Of a stretch of 6,000 bases of DNA, positions 1 to 5,510 are shown in pieces. Within the stretch, counting starts at the first letter, position 1. Each line of letters opens with the position of its first letter. Position numbers and translations under genes: made by a program. The stretch comes from an uncultured Bacillota bacterium. Its GTDB lineage: Bacteria; Bacillota; Clostridia; Peptostreptococcales; Anaerovoracaceae. The notes beneath the pieces were generated by a model. The model saw nothing but the letters and a program-made list of their open reading frames with translations. It was not told where the DNA came from and ran no database searches. The stretch is taken from NCBI GenBank assembly GCA_946410475.1, contig CAMKAM010000090.1:1-6000 (forward strand), in the 5' to 3' direction.

Positions 1-16
1 AGCATAATTAAACCAA

Positions 17-38
17 AAATGTGGTAATTACCACATTT
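17..38. promoter_or_regulatory. Perfect 22-bp palindrome, candidate operator
   Basis: Every base from 17 to 27 pairs with its mirror base from 38 to 28, with no central spacer. The core TGTGGTAATTACCACA has two possible readings: TGTGG-N6-CCACA has the geometry of a CRP/FNR-family site, and TGGT-N4-ACCA resembles GntR-type half-sites. A perfect palindrome without a loop or T-run fits a dimeric protein site better than a terminator. It lies about 50 bp upstream of the first candidate -35 box, so it could act on the plus-strand gene or on an unseen gene to the left. The regulator is not identified. Confidence 0.55.
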
Positions 39-65
39 CCAGGGCTGATAATCGTTGAAATGATA

Positions 66-95
66 GGAACAATCGCTTATATATTTCATTGTTCC
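66..95. promoter_or_regulatory. Inverted repeat overlapping the -35 of promoter P1
   Basis: GGAACAAT (66-73) and ATTGTTCC (88-95) are exact reverse complements separated by 14 AT-rich bases. The right arm covers the candidate -35 box at 89-94, so a protein bound here would be placed to block or modulate that promoter. No T-run follows, so termination is unlikely. The binding factor is unknown. Confidence 0.4.
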
Positions 96-117
96 CACGA
101 GTTTCCCATTTTATAAT
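89..117 (+). promoter_or_regulatory. Candidate sigma-A promoter P1
   Basis: TTGTTC (89-94) and a perfect TATAAT (112-117) are separated by exactly 17 bp. The -10 is ideal and the -35 matches only the TTG half of the consensus. Transcription would start near 124 and give a leader of about 150 nt before the hydroxy-acid dehydrogenase gene. That leader contains the inverted repeat GATTGCC (137-143)/GGCAATC (168-174) and two copies of ATCTAAT (152-158 and 172-178), 20 bp apart. Confidence 0.5.
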
Positions 118-179
118 GTAACAGCATCGAATAGCGGATTGCCGGCTTTCTATCTAATATATCAAGGGGCAATCTAATC

Positions 180-208
180 TTGGATATCCCTCAATCGCAT
201 GATATACT
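180..208 (+). promoter_or_regulatory. Candidate sigma-A promoter P2 with extended -10
   Basis: TTGGAT (180-185), a 17-bp spacer and TATACT (203-208) form a good sigma-A-like pair. TG at 200-201 sits one base ahead of the -10, giving an extended -10 element. Transcription would begin near 214-216, leaving a leader of about 60 nt that opens with a GC-rich hairpin. The -10 overlaps the in-frame ATG at 199, so a P2 transcript cannot use that upstream start. This favours the ATG at 277. Confidence 0.5.
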
Positions 209-216
209 CATTAACA

Positions 217-239
217 GGGTCGGGCCAAAGGCCCTGCCC
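217..239 (+). promoter_or_regulatory. GC-rich leader hairpin upstream of the ribosome site
   Basis: GGGCC (222-226) and GGCCC (230-234) close an AAA loop. After a C/T mismatch and a T-G wobble the stem continues with GGG (217-219) against CCC (237-239). It would lie at the very 5' end of a P2 transcript, about 20 nt before the ribosome-binding site at 260-266. It could protect the mRNA 5' end or modulate translation. No T-run follows directly, so I do not call it a terminator. Confidence 0.35.
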
Positions 240-276
240 CGTACGTAATGCTTTCTTGCAAGGAGGTAGAATAATA

Positions 277-1308
277 ATGACATATGATGAGATCGTAAAA
301 GAAGCTCAAAACTGCATCGGTGACAAATGCAAAGCCTGCTTTACCTGCAACGGCAGAGCCTGCAGGAACACTGTTCCGGGACCGGGAGCAAAAGGCGTAG
401 GCGACACCGCGATCAGAAATTACGACAAATGGCAGGACATCCGCGTGAACATGGATACGCTCTGCGGCAACGGTGATGTGGATACGTCCTTCGAACTGTT
501 CGGAAAAACGTTCAGGTATCCGTTCTTCATAGCCCCCGTAGGCGCCGTTTTCCTGCATTACAGCGACAAATATGATGACCTGGGGTATTTCAAGACAGTC
601 GTCCCCGCGGCGGCTGAGGCCGGAATAATGGCCTTCACAGGCGATGGACAGAACCCCGTCGTAATGGAAGGCGCCTGCAAGGTCGTCAAGGAAGCCGGCG
701 GCATGGCTGTCCCGACGCTGAAACCCTGGGGCCTTTCTGTTATAGAAGAAAAGATGAAGCTGATAAAAGACGCTGACCCGTTCGCGGTCGCGATGGATAT
801 CGACGCTGCAGGTCTTCCCTTCCTCAAGGGGCTCGAGCCTCCGGCAGGCGGCAAGACAGTAAGCGAACTTGCCGACATAGTAAAGGCAGTCGAAAAACCC
901 TTCATCCTGAAAGGCGTCATGACGCCCAAGGCAGCGCTCAAGGGACAGGAAGCCGGCGCTGCGGCCATCGTTGTATCGAACCACGGCGGAAGAGTCCTCG
1001 ACCAGTGCCCCGCTACTGCTGAGGTCCTTCCTGAGATCGTGAAGGCAGTCAAAGATTCAGGTTCCGATATGAAGATCTTCGTCGACGGAGGGATCAGGAC
1101 AGGCACGGATATATTCAAGGCTCTCGCTCTCGGAGCAGACGGCGTACTGATCGCAAGACCGTTCGTAACGGCTGTATACGGCGGCGGCGAAGAAGGTGTC
1201 AAAGTCTTCATAGAGAAATTCGCCGAGGAACTTCGCGATACGATGTACATGTGCGGAGCATTCTCGCTTTCGGACATCACACCTGACATGGTGCGCTGCC
1301 CGTTCTGA
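277..1308 (+). CDS. FMN-dependent alpha-hydroxy-acid dehydrogenase/oxidase
   Basis: Predicted cytosolic flavoenzyme of 343 residues in the lactate oxidase/glycolate oxidase/L-lactate dehydrogenase superfamily, which oxidises 2-hydroxy acids to 2-oxo acids at FMN. The TIM-barrel signatures are present: KPFILKGVM (about 207-215) with the FMN-contacting Lys212, SNHGGR (234-239) with the putative proton-abstracting His236 and substrate-binding Arg239, and the phosphate-binding FVDGGIRTG (268-276) and GVLIARP (289-295). The N-terminus is cysteine-rich (Cys13, 18, 21, 24, 29), followed by a VPGPGAKGVG stretch. From memory this pattern recurs in clostridial members and not in classical lactate oxidase. 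Start: AAGGAGG at 260-266 lies 10 nt before ATG 277; a longer in-frame ATG at 199 lacks a ribosome site and falls inside promoter P2. It is a single-gene unit with its own promoters and a terminator at 1333. The substrate (lactate, glycolate or another 2-hydroxy acid) and the electron acceptor are unresolved. Confidence 0.88.
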   Translation: MTYDEIVKEAQNCIGDKCKACFTCNGRACRNTVPGPGAKGVGDTAIRNYDKWQDIRVNMDTLCGNGDVDTSFELFGKTFRYPFFIAPVGAVFLHYSDKYDDLGYFKTVVPAAAEAGIMAFTGDGQNPVVMEGACKVVKEAGGMAVPTLKPWGLSVIEEKMKLIKDADPFAVAMDIDAAGLPFLKGLEPPAGGKTVSELADIVKAVEKPFILKGVMTPKAALKGQEAGAAAIVVSNHGGRVLDQCPATAEVLPEIVKAVKDSGSDMKIFVDGGIRTGTDIFKALALGADGVLIARPFVTAVYGGGEEGVKVFIEKFAEELRDTMYMCGAFSLSDITPDMVRCPF

Positions 1309-1332
1309 AAAAGGCTTACTATCGATCGATAA

Positions 1333-1359
1333 AACGGACCGGCTCTATGCCGGTCCGTT
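1333..1359. terminator. Bidirectional intrinsic terminator between convergent genes
   Basis: AACGGACCGGC (1333-1343) pairs perfectly with GCCGGTCCGTT (1349-1359) around a 5-nt loop. On the minus strand the stem is followed by TTTTATCGAT, a reasonable U-tract. On the plus strand the tail is TTATTATATAG and more T-rich sequence. It lies 24 nt after the oxidoreductase stop and 46 nt beyond the CoA-transferase stop, so it probably ends both transcripts. A palindromic ATCGATCGAT (1321-1330) sits directly beside it. Confidence 0.85.
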
Positions 1360-1405
1360 ATTATATAGCATTTATTGTTTTCCTGTTTGTTTTTATCTTC
1401 AGATA

Positions 1406-2944
1406 TCAGATCCCCATCTTCTCCTCTCTGAAGATCACCGGATCCATTTCCTTCAGGTCCGGTGAGACGATCACATCAAAACCGATCTGATCAAGCACTT
1501 CTGTCTTCAGGTCGATCCCCGGAGCTATCTCAGTCATCAGGAGTCCCTCTTCAGTTAATCTGAACACCGCTCTCTCCGTTATATACATAACATCCTGCCC
1601 GCCTGCCACAGCCTGCGGGCCGCTGAATGTGATCTGTTCCATTTCGGGAACGAACTTTTTCTTTCTTCCCTCCTGAACGATCCTGATCTTTCCTTCTTCG
1701 ATCTCCGTCTTCAGATCTACAGCAGTCAGAGTCCCGACATAGACGATCTTCTTCGTACCGGTAGCTATATCCATGAATCCGCCCGGCCCTACGACAGTCC
1801 CGAACTTGGATGCGTTGACGCTTCCCTGTCCGTCTACTTCCGCGAAGCCAAGGATGCCGACATCCAGACCTCCGCCATCATACCATTCCGCCTGGCTTAC
1901 AGCAGTAGTTACATAATCAGGATTGTAGCAGGCGCCGAAATCGAGGCCGCTCATCGGAAGACCTCCCACATGACCGCACTCGACTGTCATAGTTATATCA
2001 TCAGCAAGACCCTCTTCAGCAGCTACAGCTCCGACGACTTCAGGTATACCGGCGCCAAGATTTATCACATCGCCCTTGGAAAGCTCCATCGCAGCCCTTC
2101 TCGCCAGGACCTTCCGCACATTCAAAGGAGCAGGCTCGATCTCATCTATCACGACCCTTTCCTTCTGCGCCCATCCGGCATTGTATTCTGTTGTAGCTGT
2201 CTGAAGATGCTTCTCCGGCGGCGCGACTACGGCGTAGTCCACCATCACGCCCGGTATCTGCACTGCCCTTGGATCGAGTTCTCCCTCTTCAGCGAGCCTC
2301 TTCACCTGCACGATGACGATGCCGCCGTTCTGCTTCGCCGCTCTTGCGTAGCTCATAGCATCCATCAGCATCGCCTCGTCTTCCATCGTGACGTTGCCTC
2401 TCGGATCTATGCTCGTTCCCCTGAGGATCGCGACGTCGATCGGGAACTTCTGATAGTAGAGATACTCTTCCCCGTCTATCTCCATGAGGCGTGCAGTATC
2501 GGTCTCTGTAACAGAGTTCGCTCTTCCGCCTTCCACGCGCGGATCGATGAACGTTCCGAGACCTATTTTGCTTATGATGCCGGGTTTTCCCGCTCCCATA
2601 TCCCTCACGAGCTGCGTAAGGCAGCCGAGCGGATAGATGTTGCAGTATATCTCATTGTTCGTTATCATGCCGCGAAGCCTCTCGGCCCAGAGCATATGCC
2701 CGATCCGAGCTCCTCTGATCATGCCGGGATGAGCAAATTTGTCGAGGCCCGTCCCGGACTTTCTCAGTCCCAGACCGGAAAAAGAAGTGAGCTCTATATC
2801 TCTGGGATGCCCGGTCTCAAGAAAGCTCTCCTCGATGGCATCGAATATGTGGTCGCACACCATCGCGAACAGGAAGCCCGTCGTCCCGATATTCGCTCCG
2901 TCTTTTATAAGCTCCGGCACCTGTGCCGCCTCTATGATCTTCAT
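1406..2944 (-). CDS. Acyl-CoA:carboxylate CoA-transferase (Pct/YdiF type)
   Basis: 512-residue fused alpha-beta class I CoA-transferase, similar in size to propionate/acetate CoA-transferases (about 510-530 residues). It moves CoA between an acyl-CoA and a free carboxylate through a glutamyl-CoA thioester. The alpha half carries GKPGIISKIGLGTFIDPR (about 119-136), VEGG, IDGEEYLYY (156-164) and FPIDVAILRGT (167-177). The beta half carries LGAGIPE (296-302), TVECGHVGG (320-328) with putative catalytic Glu322, FYDGGG-like WYDGGGLDVG (354-363), and EMEQITFSG near 434-442. The usual N-terminal TGGFxGxGHPE-like loop is replaced by TTGFLFAMVCD (21-31). Start: GAGGAG overlaps the Nudix stop codon and lies 6 nt before ATG 2944; a longer frame reaching 3091 would run deep inside the Nudix gene. 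It is the last gene of the mutase operon, 11 nt after Nudix, and probably loads or unloads the mutase's acid. Exact acyl specificity cannot be read. Confidence 0.9.
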   Translation of the reverse strand: MKIIEAAQVPELIKDGANIGTTGFLFAMVCDHIFDAIEESFLETGHPRDIELTSFSGLGLRKSGTGLDKFAHPGMIRGARIGHMLWAERLRGMITNNEIYCNIYPLGCLTQLVRDMGAGKPGIISKIGLGTFIDPRVEGGRANSVTETDTARLMEIDGEEYLYYQKFPIDVAILRGTSIDPRGNVTMEDEAMLMDAMSYARAAKQNGGIVIVQVKRLAEEGELDPRAVQIPGVMVDYAVVAPPEKHLQTATTEYNAGWAQKERVVIDEIEPAPLNVRKVLARRAAMELSKGDVINLGAGIPEVVGAVAAEEGLADDITMTVECGHVGGLPMSGLDFGACYNPDYVTTAVSQAEWYDGGGLDVGILGFAEVDGQGSVNASKFGTVVGPGGFMDIATGTKKIVYVGTLTAVDLKTEIEEGKIRIVQEGRKKKFVPEMEQITFSGPQAVAGGQDVMYITERAVFRLTEEGLLMTEIAPGIDLKTEVLDQIGFDVIVSPDLKEMDPVIFREEKMGI

Positions 2945-2955
2945 CGCCTGCTCCT

Positions 2956-3465
2956 CTATCTCTCCTCGAAAAATTCTATAGTCGTATCTTTGAACGGTAC
3001 GCCGAATCCCCATCCAAATTTCACATACTGACCGATTATATGCAGGTCGGCCTTGAATGCCATATCGGGAAGGTCTCCGATGGGATACCATCCGACGTCC
3101 ACTATATCATCACCGGGCCGTATGTCAAAAGTAAGCGGACGCGCCAGTATCACTACTACAAGAGACGTGTACCATTCCTTTTTCAGTTCTCTTGCGCCCT
3201 CTTCACCGTAATACTGGTCCGCAGGGAAATGATTGCTCGTGACGTTCACTATGCTTACGAGGTCGACGCCTATCCCCGTCTCTTCCATCACTTCCCGCTT
3301 GGCTGCCTGCTCTATGGTCTCCGTGCCCTCGATGTATCCGCACGGAAGACACCACTTCCCGGGCTTTATACCGCCGCCGCGGCGGCGCCCGAGCAGGACC
3401 CTGTCCTCATCGTCGATGATCAGGATCGACACGCACGGATCGGGATTGTCATACATCTTGCTCAA
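2956..3465 (-). CDS. Nudix hydrolase, TTG start
   Basis: 169-residue Nudix-fold pyrophosphohydrolase that should cleave a nucleoside diphosphate linked to another moiety, using Mg2+. The complete Nudix box GX5EX7REVxEExGI is present at about residues 43-65 (G43, E49, R57-E58, E61-E62, G64), so catalytic metal binding looks intact. GRRRGGGIKPGKWCLPCG precedes it, with Cys42 where glycine is common. I see neither the NADH-pyrophosphatase SQPWPFP signature nor anything I can assign as a CoA-pyrophosphatase motif; ADP-ribose or another nucleotide sugar is possible but unproven. Start: TTG 3465-3463 overlaps the TGA of the upstream adenosyltransferase as TTGA (4-nt overlap), with AAAGGGA (3480-3474) 8 nt ahead. 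The first ATG is three codons in and too far from that site. Its operon position suggests translational coupling. Its role in mutase metabolism is unknown. Confidence 0.87.
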   Translation of the reverse strand: MSKMYDNPDPCVSILIIDDEDRVLLGRRRGGGIKPGKWCLPCGYIEGTETIEQAAKREVMEETGIGVDLVSIVNVTSNHFPADQYYGEEGARELKKEWYTSLVVVILARPLTFDIRPGDDIVDVGWYPIGDLPDMAFKADLHIIGQYVKFGWGFGVPFKDTTIEFFEER

Positions 3466-4064
3466 TTCTCTATTCCCTTTCTGGATGTTATGCCTTTCGT
3501 CGTGAAATAGTGCTTGATCTCCTTCATCTCAGTCACGAGATCTGCAGCTTCTATGATCTCCGGCGGAGCCTGGCGGCCTGTGAGGATAACTTCCGTCTTC
3601 TTCGCTTTTTTAGAGATGCCATCGAGAACAGTCTCGCTCGGGATCAGTTCGAAATACATCGCGCAGTTGATCTCATCGAGGACGACCATGTCATACTCGC
3701 CTGAAGCCATAGCCTCAGTCGCCCTTGCGAATCCGTCAGCGACCATATCGACATATATCTGCGGCGGCTCTCCGGGCGGGAACACGACGATGCCGTCGCC
3801 GTAGCTTGCGAGGTCCTCTTCCGAGATAGTTCCCTTCTTTGCGACGAAGAACGGTTTTCCGATCGCTTCCCATATGAGGTCCGGCTCCATGTTCCTTAGT
3901 ATCTTCTGCTCGCTGTAAGCCTGCCCCTTCATGAACTGCATGAAAAGCACCTTCCCGCCTGCGCCGACCATCCTCATAGCGATGCCGATCGCAGCCGTAG
4001 TCTTTCCTTTTCCGTTTCCTGTGTATACCTGTACGAACCCTTCGTATCCTTCTTCTCTTTCCAT
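3462..4064 (-). CDS. cobA: CobA/BtuR-type ATP:corrinoid adenosyltransferase
   Basis: 200-residue cytosolic enzyme that transfers the adenosyl group of ATP to cob(I)alamin or related corrinoids, producing adenosylcobalamin, the cofactor of the neighbouring mutase. Seen: P-loop GNGKGKTT (16-23) just after VQVYT, as in CobA/CobO/BtuR; VVLDEIN (127-133), the Walker-B-like acidic segment; LTGRQAP (161-167); and the family-typical ending EMKEIKHYF...GITSRKGIE. The segment around 81-110, with VVFPPGEPP, is longer than in short CobA proteins. It is not a PduO- or EutT-type adenosyltransferase. Start: ATG 4064 has AAGGA 8 nt upstream. A TTG at 4088 is also preceded by GGAG but lies inside the terminator-like hairpin, so I reject it. 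The gene overlaps Nudix by 4 nt and follows meaB after an 83-nt gap, the only sizeable gap in the operon, which suggests separate control. Confidence 0.92.
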   Translation of the reverse strand: MEREEGYEGFVQVYTGNGKGKTTAAIGIAMRMVGAGGKVLFMQFMKGQAYSEQKILRNMEPDLIWEAIGKPFFVAKKGTISEEDLASYGDGIVVFPPGEPPQIYVDMVADGFARATEAMASGEYDMVVLDEINCAMYFELIPSETVLDGISKKAKKTEVILTGRQAPPEIIEAADLVTEMKEIKHYFTTKGITSRKGIEN

Positions 4065-4082
4065 TGCCTTTTTCCTTCTCTC

Positions 4083-4114
4083 GCACAAAAGCAGGCTCCG
4101 GTGGCGCCCGCTTT
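4083..4114 (-). terminator. Terminator or attenuator-like hairpin between meaB and cobA
   Basis: On the minus strand AAAGCGGGCGCC (4114-4103) pairs with GGAGCCTGCTTT (4099-4088) around an ACC loop: 12 positions with one G-U wobble and one G-A mismatch, followed by TTTTGTG (4090-4084). That is the form of an intrinsic terminator. Only about 20 nt lie between it and the cobA start, too little for a new promoter, so it probably gives partial termination or conditional read-through. GCACAAAA (4136-4129) upstream is exactly complementary to TTTTGTGC (4090-4083), so the U-tract can alternatively be paired. Confidence 0.55.
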
Positions 4115-4147
4115 ATGCTTATCTTCTATTTTGTGCTGCTTTGCTCA

Positions 4148-5080
4148 CTATCCGATCGTCACCTTTGCGTCGATCTTCCTTGAAGCTTCGAAAGGCGTCA
4201 TCTTCTTGTCCAGCACATCTTCAGCCAGAGCTTCGACATCTCCTTCCAGTCTTTCTGCAAGACGGTCTAGCAGCTGCGACCTGATCTCCGAGCGGACCCT
4301 TGCTTCTTCCTTTTGCTGCCTCTTCGTGATCTGCCTGTTCCCGACGTCGATCAGAGCGTCGACCATCTCCGGGATGCCCTTGCCTGTCGTCGCTATCGTC
4401 GTCAGGATAAGGGGCCTTATCTCCTCGGGGATGCTGAGGAGCTGTTCCTTCATCTGATTGTAGTACATCTGCGCATCCGGCTTGTCAGCCTTGTTGATGA
4501 CGAAGATATCGGCTATCTCCTGCATGCCGGCCTTCGCTATCTGCACGCTGTCGCCGAATCCCGGAACGACAGTGACCACTGTGACGTCGACGAAGTTCGT
4601 TATCTCCGTCTCGTCCTGACCAATGCCCAGGCTCTCTATCAGTATGACATCGAAGTCATAGTTCTTGAAAAGATACAGGGCGTTCTTCGTTCCTTCGGAT
4701 ATGCCGCCCATAGCGCCGCGGCTTCCGAAGCTCCTGATATAAACGCCGTCGTCGGAGCTGTGCTTGAACATGCGGATCCTGTCTCCGAGGAAGGCTCCGC
4801 CTGTATACGGCGAGCTCGGGTCGACGGCCATGACGCCGACCTTCATGTCTCTTTTCCTGAACTCTTCGATGATCTTGTCGACCGTTGTCGATTTTCCCGC
4901 GCCGCCCGGGCCGGTGATGCCTATGAGGAGGGCGTTGTCGTTCATGTTCTGGTAAGCATAGTCGAGCACGATCTCCATTCCCTCTTCATGGTTCTCCACG
5001 ATCGATATAGCTCTGGAAAGAGCCCTCTTCTGCTTCTTTTTCAGGCCTTCAAGGGCTCCGTATATCCTTTGTTCATCCAT
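4148..5080 (-). CDS. meaB: MeaB/ArgK-family GTPase, chaperone of B12-dependent mutase
   Basis: 310-residue SIMIBI-class G protein (MeaB/ArgK/MMAA family). In this family it binds the acyl-CoA mutase, gates delivery of adenosylcobalamin and guards against inactivation, using GTP hydrolysis. Seen: RALSRAISIVEN (19-30), the usual N-terminal helix motif; Walker A GPGGAGKST (57-65); AVDPSSPYTGG (85-95) followed by LGDRIRM (98-104); RSFGSRGAMGGIS (116-128), corresponding to the family's R-x-x-x-R-G-x-x-G-G region; ESLGIGQDE (149-157), the switch-like segment; VVPGFGD (171-177); and NKAD (196-199), the guanine-specificity motif. The length is normal for the family. It starts 2 nt after the small-subunit stop, with only weak ribosome-site sequence (GGGGATCGAG), which implies translational coupling. 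Adjacency to both mutase subunits strongly supports the MeaB role over the older ArgK transport-kinase label. Confidence 0.94.
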   Translation of the reverse strand: MDEQRIYGALEGLKKKQKRALSRAISIVENHEEGMEIVLDYAYQNMNDNALLIGITGPGGAGKSTTVDKIIEEFRKRDMKVGVMAVDPSSPYTGGAFLGDRIRMFKHSSDDGVYIRSFGSRGAMGGISEGTKNALYLFKNYDFDVILIESLGIGQDETEITNFVDVTVVTVVPGFGDSVQIAKAGMQEIADIFVINKADKPDAQMYYNQMKEQLLSIPEEIRPLILTTIATTGKGIPEMVDALIDVGNRQITKRQQKEEARVRSEIRSQLLDRLAERLEGDVEALAEDVLDKKMTPFEASRKIDAKVTIG

Positions 5081-5082
5081 TT

Positions 5083-5484
5083 TTACTCGATCCCCATTAC
5101 TTCCTTGATAGCATCAACACTGGCCTGTACAGGCGAACCTGTTCCCATTACAGCGAACAGTCCCATGTCATAAAGGTCTTTTTCATCCTGCTCACTGAGG
5201 AGACCGCCGCACATCATCTTGATGTCGTCTACGCCCATCTCCGCGAGAGCAGCCAGTATCTTTCTGCAGATGATGACAAGGCTTCCCGAAAGATCGGATA
5301 CAGCTATGATATCGACGTCCTCATCGACCGCAGCTTTCGCTACGCCTTCTTCAGACTGGTATCTGCCTGTGTATATGACCTCAAAACCCGCATCACGGAA
5401 GACGTTCAGCATCGTCAGAGCGCCTCTCTCGTGGATGTCGCATCCGCACTTCGCGATCATTACTTTTACTTTTCTATCACTCAT
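5083..5484 (-). CDS. B12-binding small subunit of acyl-CoA mutase
   Basis: 133-residue free-standing cobalamin-binding domain, equivalent to the C-terminal domain of fused methylmalonyl-CoA mutase and to the small subunits of split mutases (archaeal Mcm, IcmB, HcmB). The base-off/His-on signature is complete: D16-I-H18-E-R-G21, where His18 should be the lower axial cobalt ligand, SDL at 63-65 (the S-x-L element) and the GG pair at 93-94. The domain opens with VKVMIAKCGCD, where the common motif has a proline-glycine-leucine-type stretch; two cysteines (13, 15) therefore lie just before the cobalt-ligand loop. Start: ATG 5484 with AAGGA 9 nt upstream, 26 nt after the large subunit. It must pair with the large subunit to act; the substrate is set by the partner. 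Confidence 0.93.
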   Translation of the reverse strand: MSDRKVKVMIAKCGCDIHERGALTMLNVFRDAGFEVIYTGRYQSEEGVAKAAVDEDVDIIAVSDLSGSLVIICRKILAALAEMGVDDIKMMCGGLLSEQDEKDLYDMGLFAVMGTGSPVQASVDAIKEVMGIE

Positions 5485-5510
5485 GGTCCTATTTCCTTTC
5501 TTATTTCCGC

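Noticed and set aside
217..266. Attenuator terminator in the leader of the hydroxy-acid gene
   Set aside because: The hairpin is GC-rich, but it is followed by CGTACGTAATG and not by a U-tract, so termination is not supported.
199..276. 26-residue N-terminal extension of the hydroxy-acid dehydrogenase from ATG 199
   Set aside because: No ribosome site precedes 199, the codon lies inside the P2 -10 element, the peptide has no family character, and AAGGAGG 10 nt before ATG 277 marks the real start.
211..1289. Two minus-strand open frames (211-984 and 558-1289) opposite the hydroxy-acid dehydrogenase
   Set aside because: Both mirror the coding gene, overlap each other, and show no family motif. 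One would cover the promoter and leader region.
1970..3031. Long plus-strand open frame opposite the CoA-transferase and Nudix genes
   Set aside because: Antisense shadow of well-recognised genes: no recognisable domain, biased composition rich in His/Arg/Leu/Ser, no supporting ribosome site or promoter seen.
2945..3091. 49-residue extension of the CoA-transferase
   Set aside because: It would read 136 nt of the Nudix gene in another frame. Family homology begins at about MKIIEAAQVP, and GAGGAG sits 6 nt before ATG 2944.
4065..4088. TTG start at 4088 for CobA
   Set aside because: It lies in the stem and T-run of the terminator-like hairpin. ATG 4064 has a better AAGGA site and fits the usual CobA length. 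The GGAG before the TTG leaves a small doubt.
4065..4147. Cobalamin riboswitch upstream of cobA
   Set aside because: GCCACCGGAGCCTGC loosely recalls a B12 box, but the 83-nt gap is too short for the roughly 200-nt aptamer and the upstream conserved core elements are absent. The sequence is better explained as a terminator-like hairpin.
4313..5173. Plus-strand open frame opposite meaB
   Set aside because: Antisense shadow spanning two real genes; no motifs, while the minus strand carries complete GTPase motifs.
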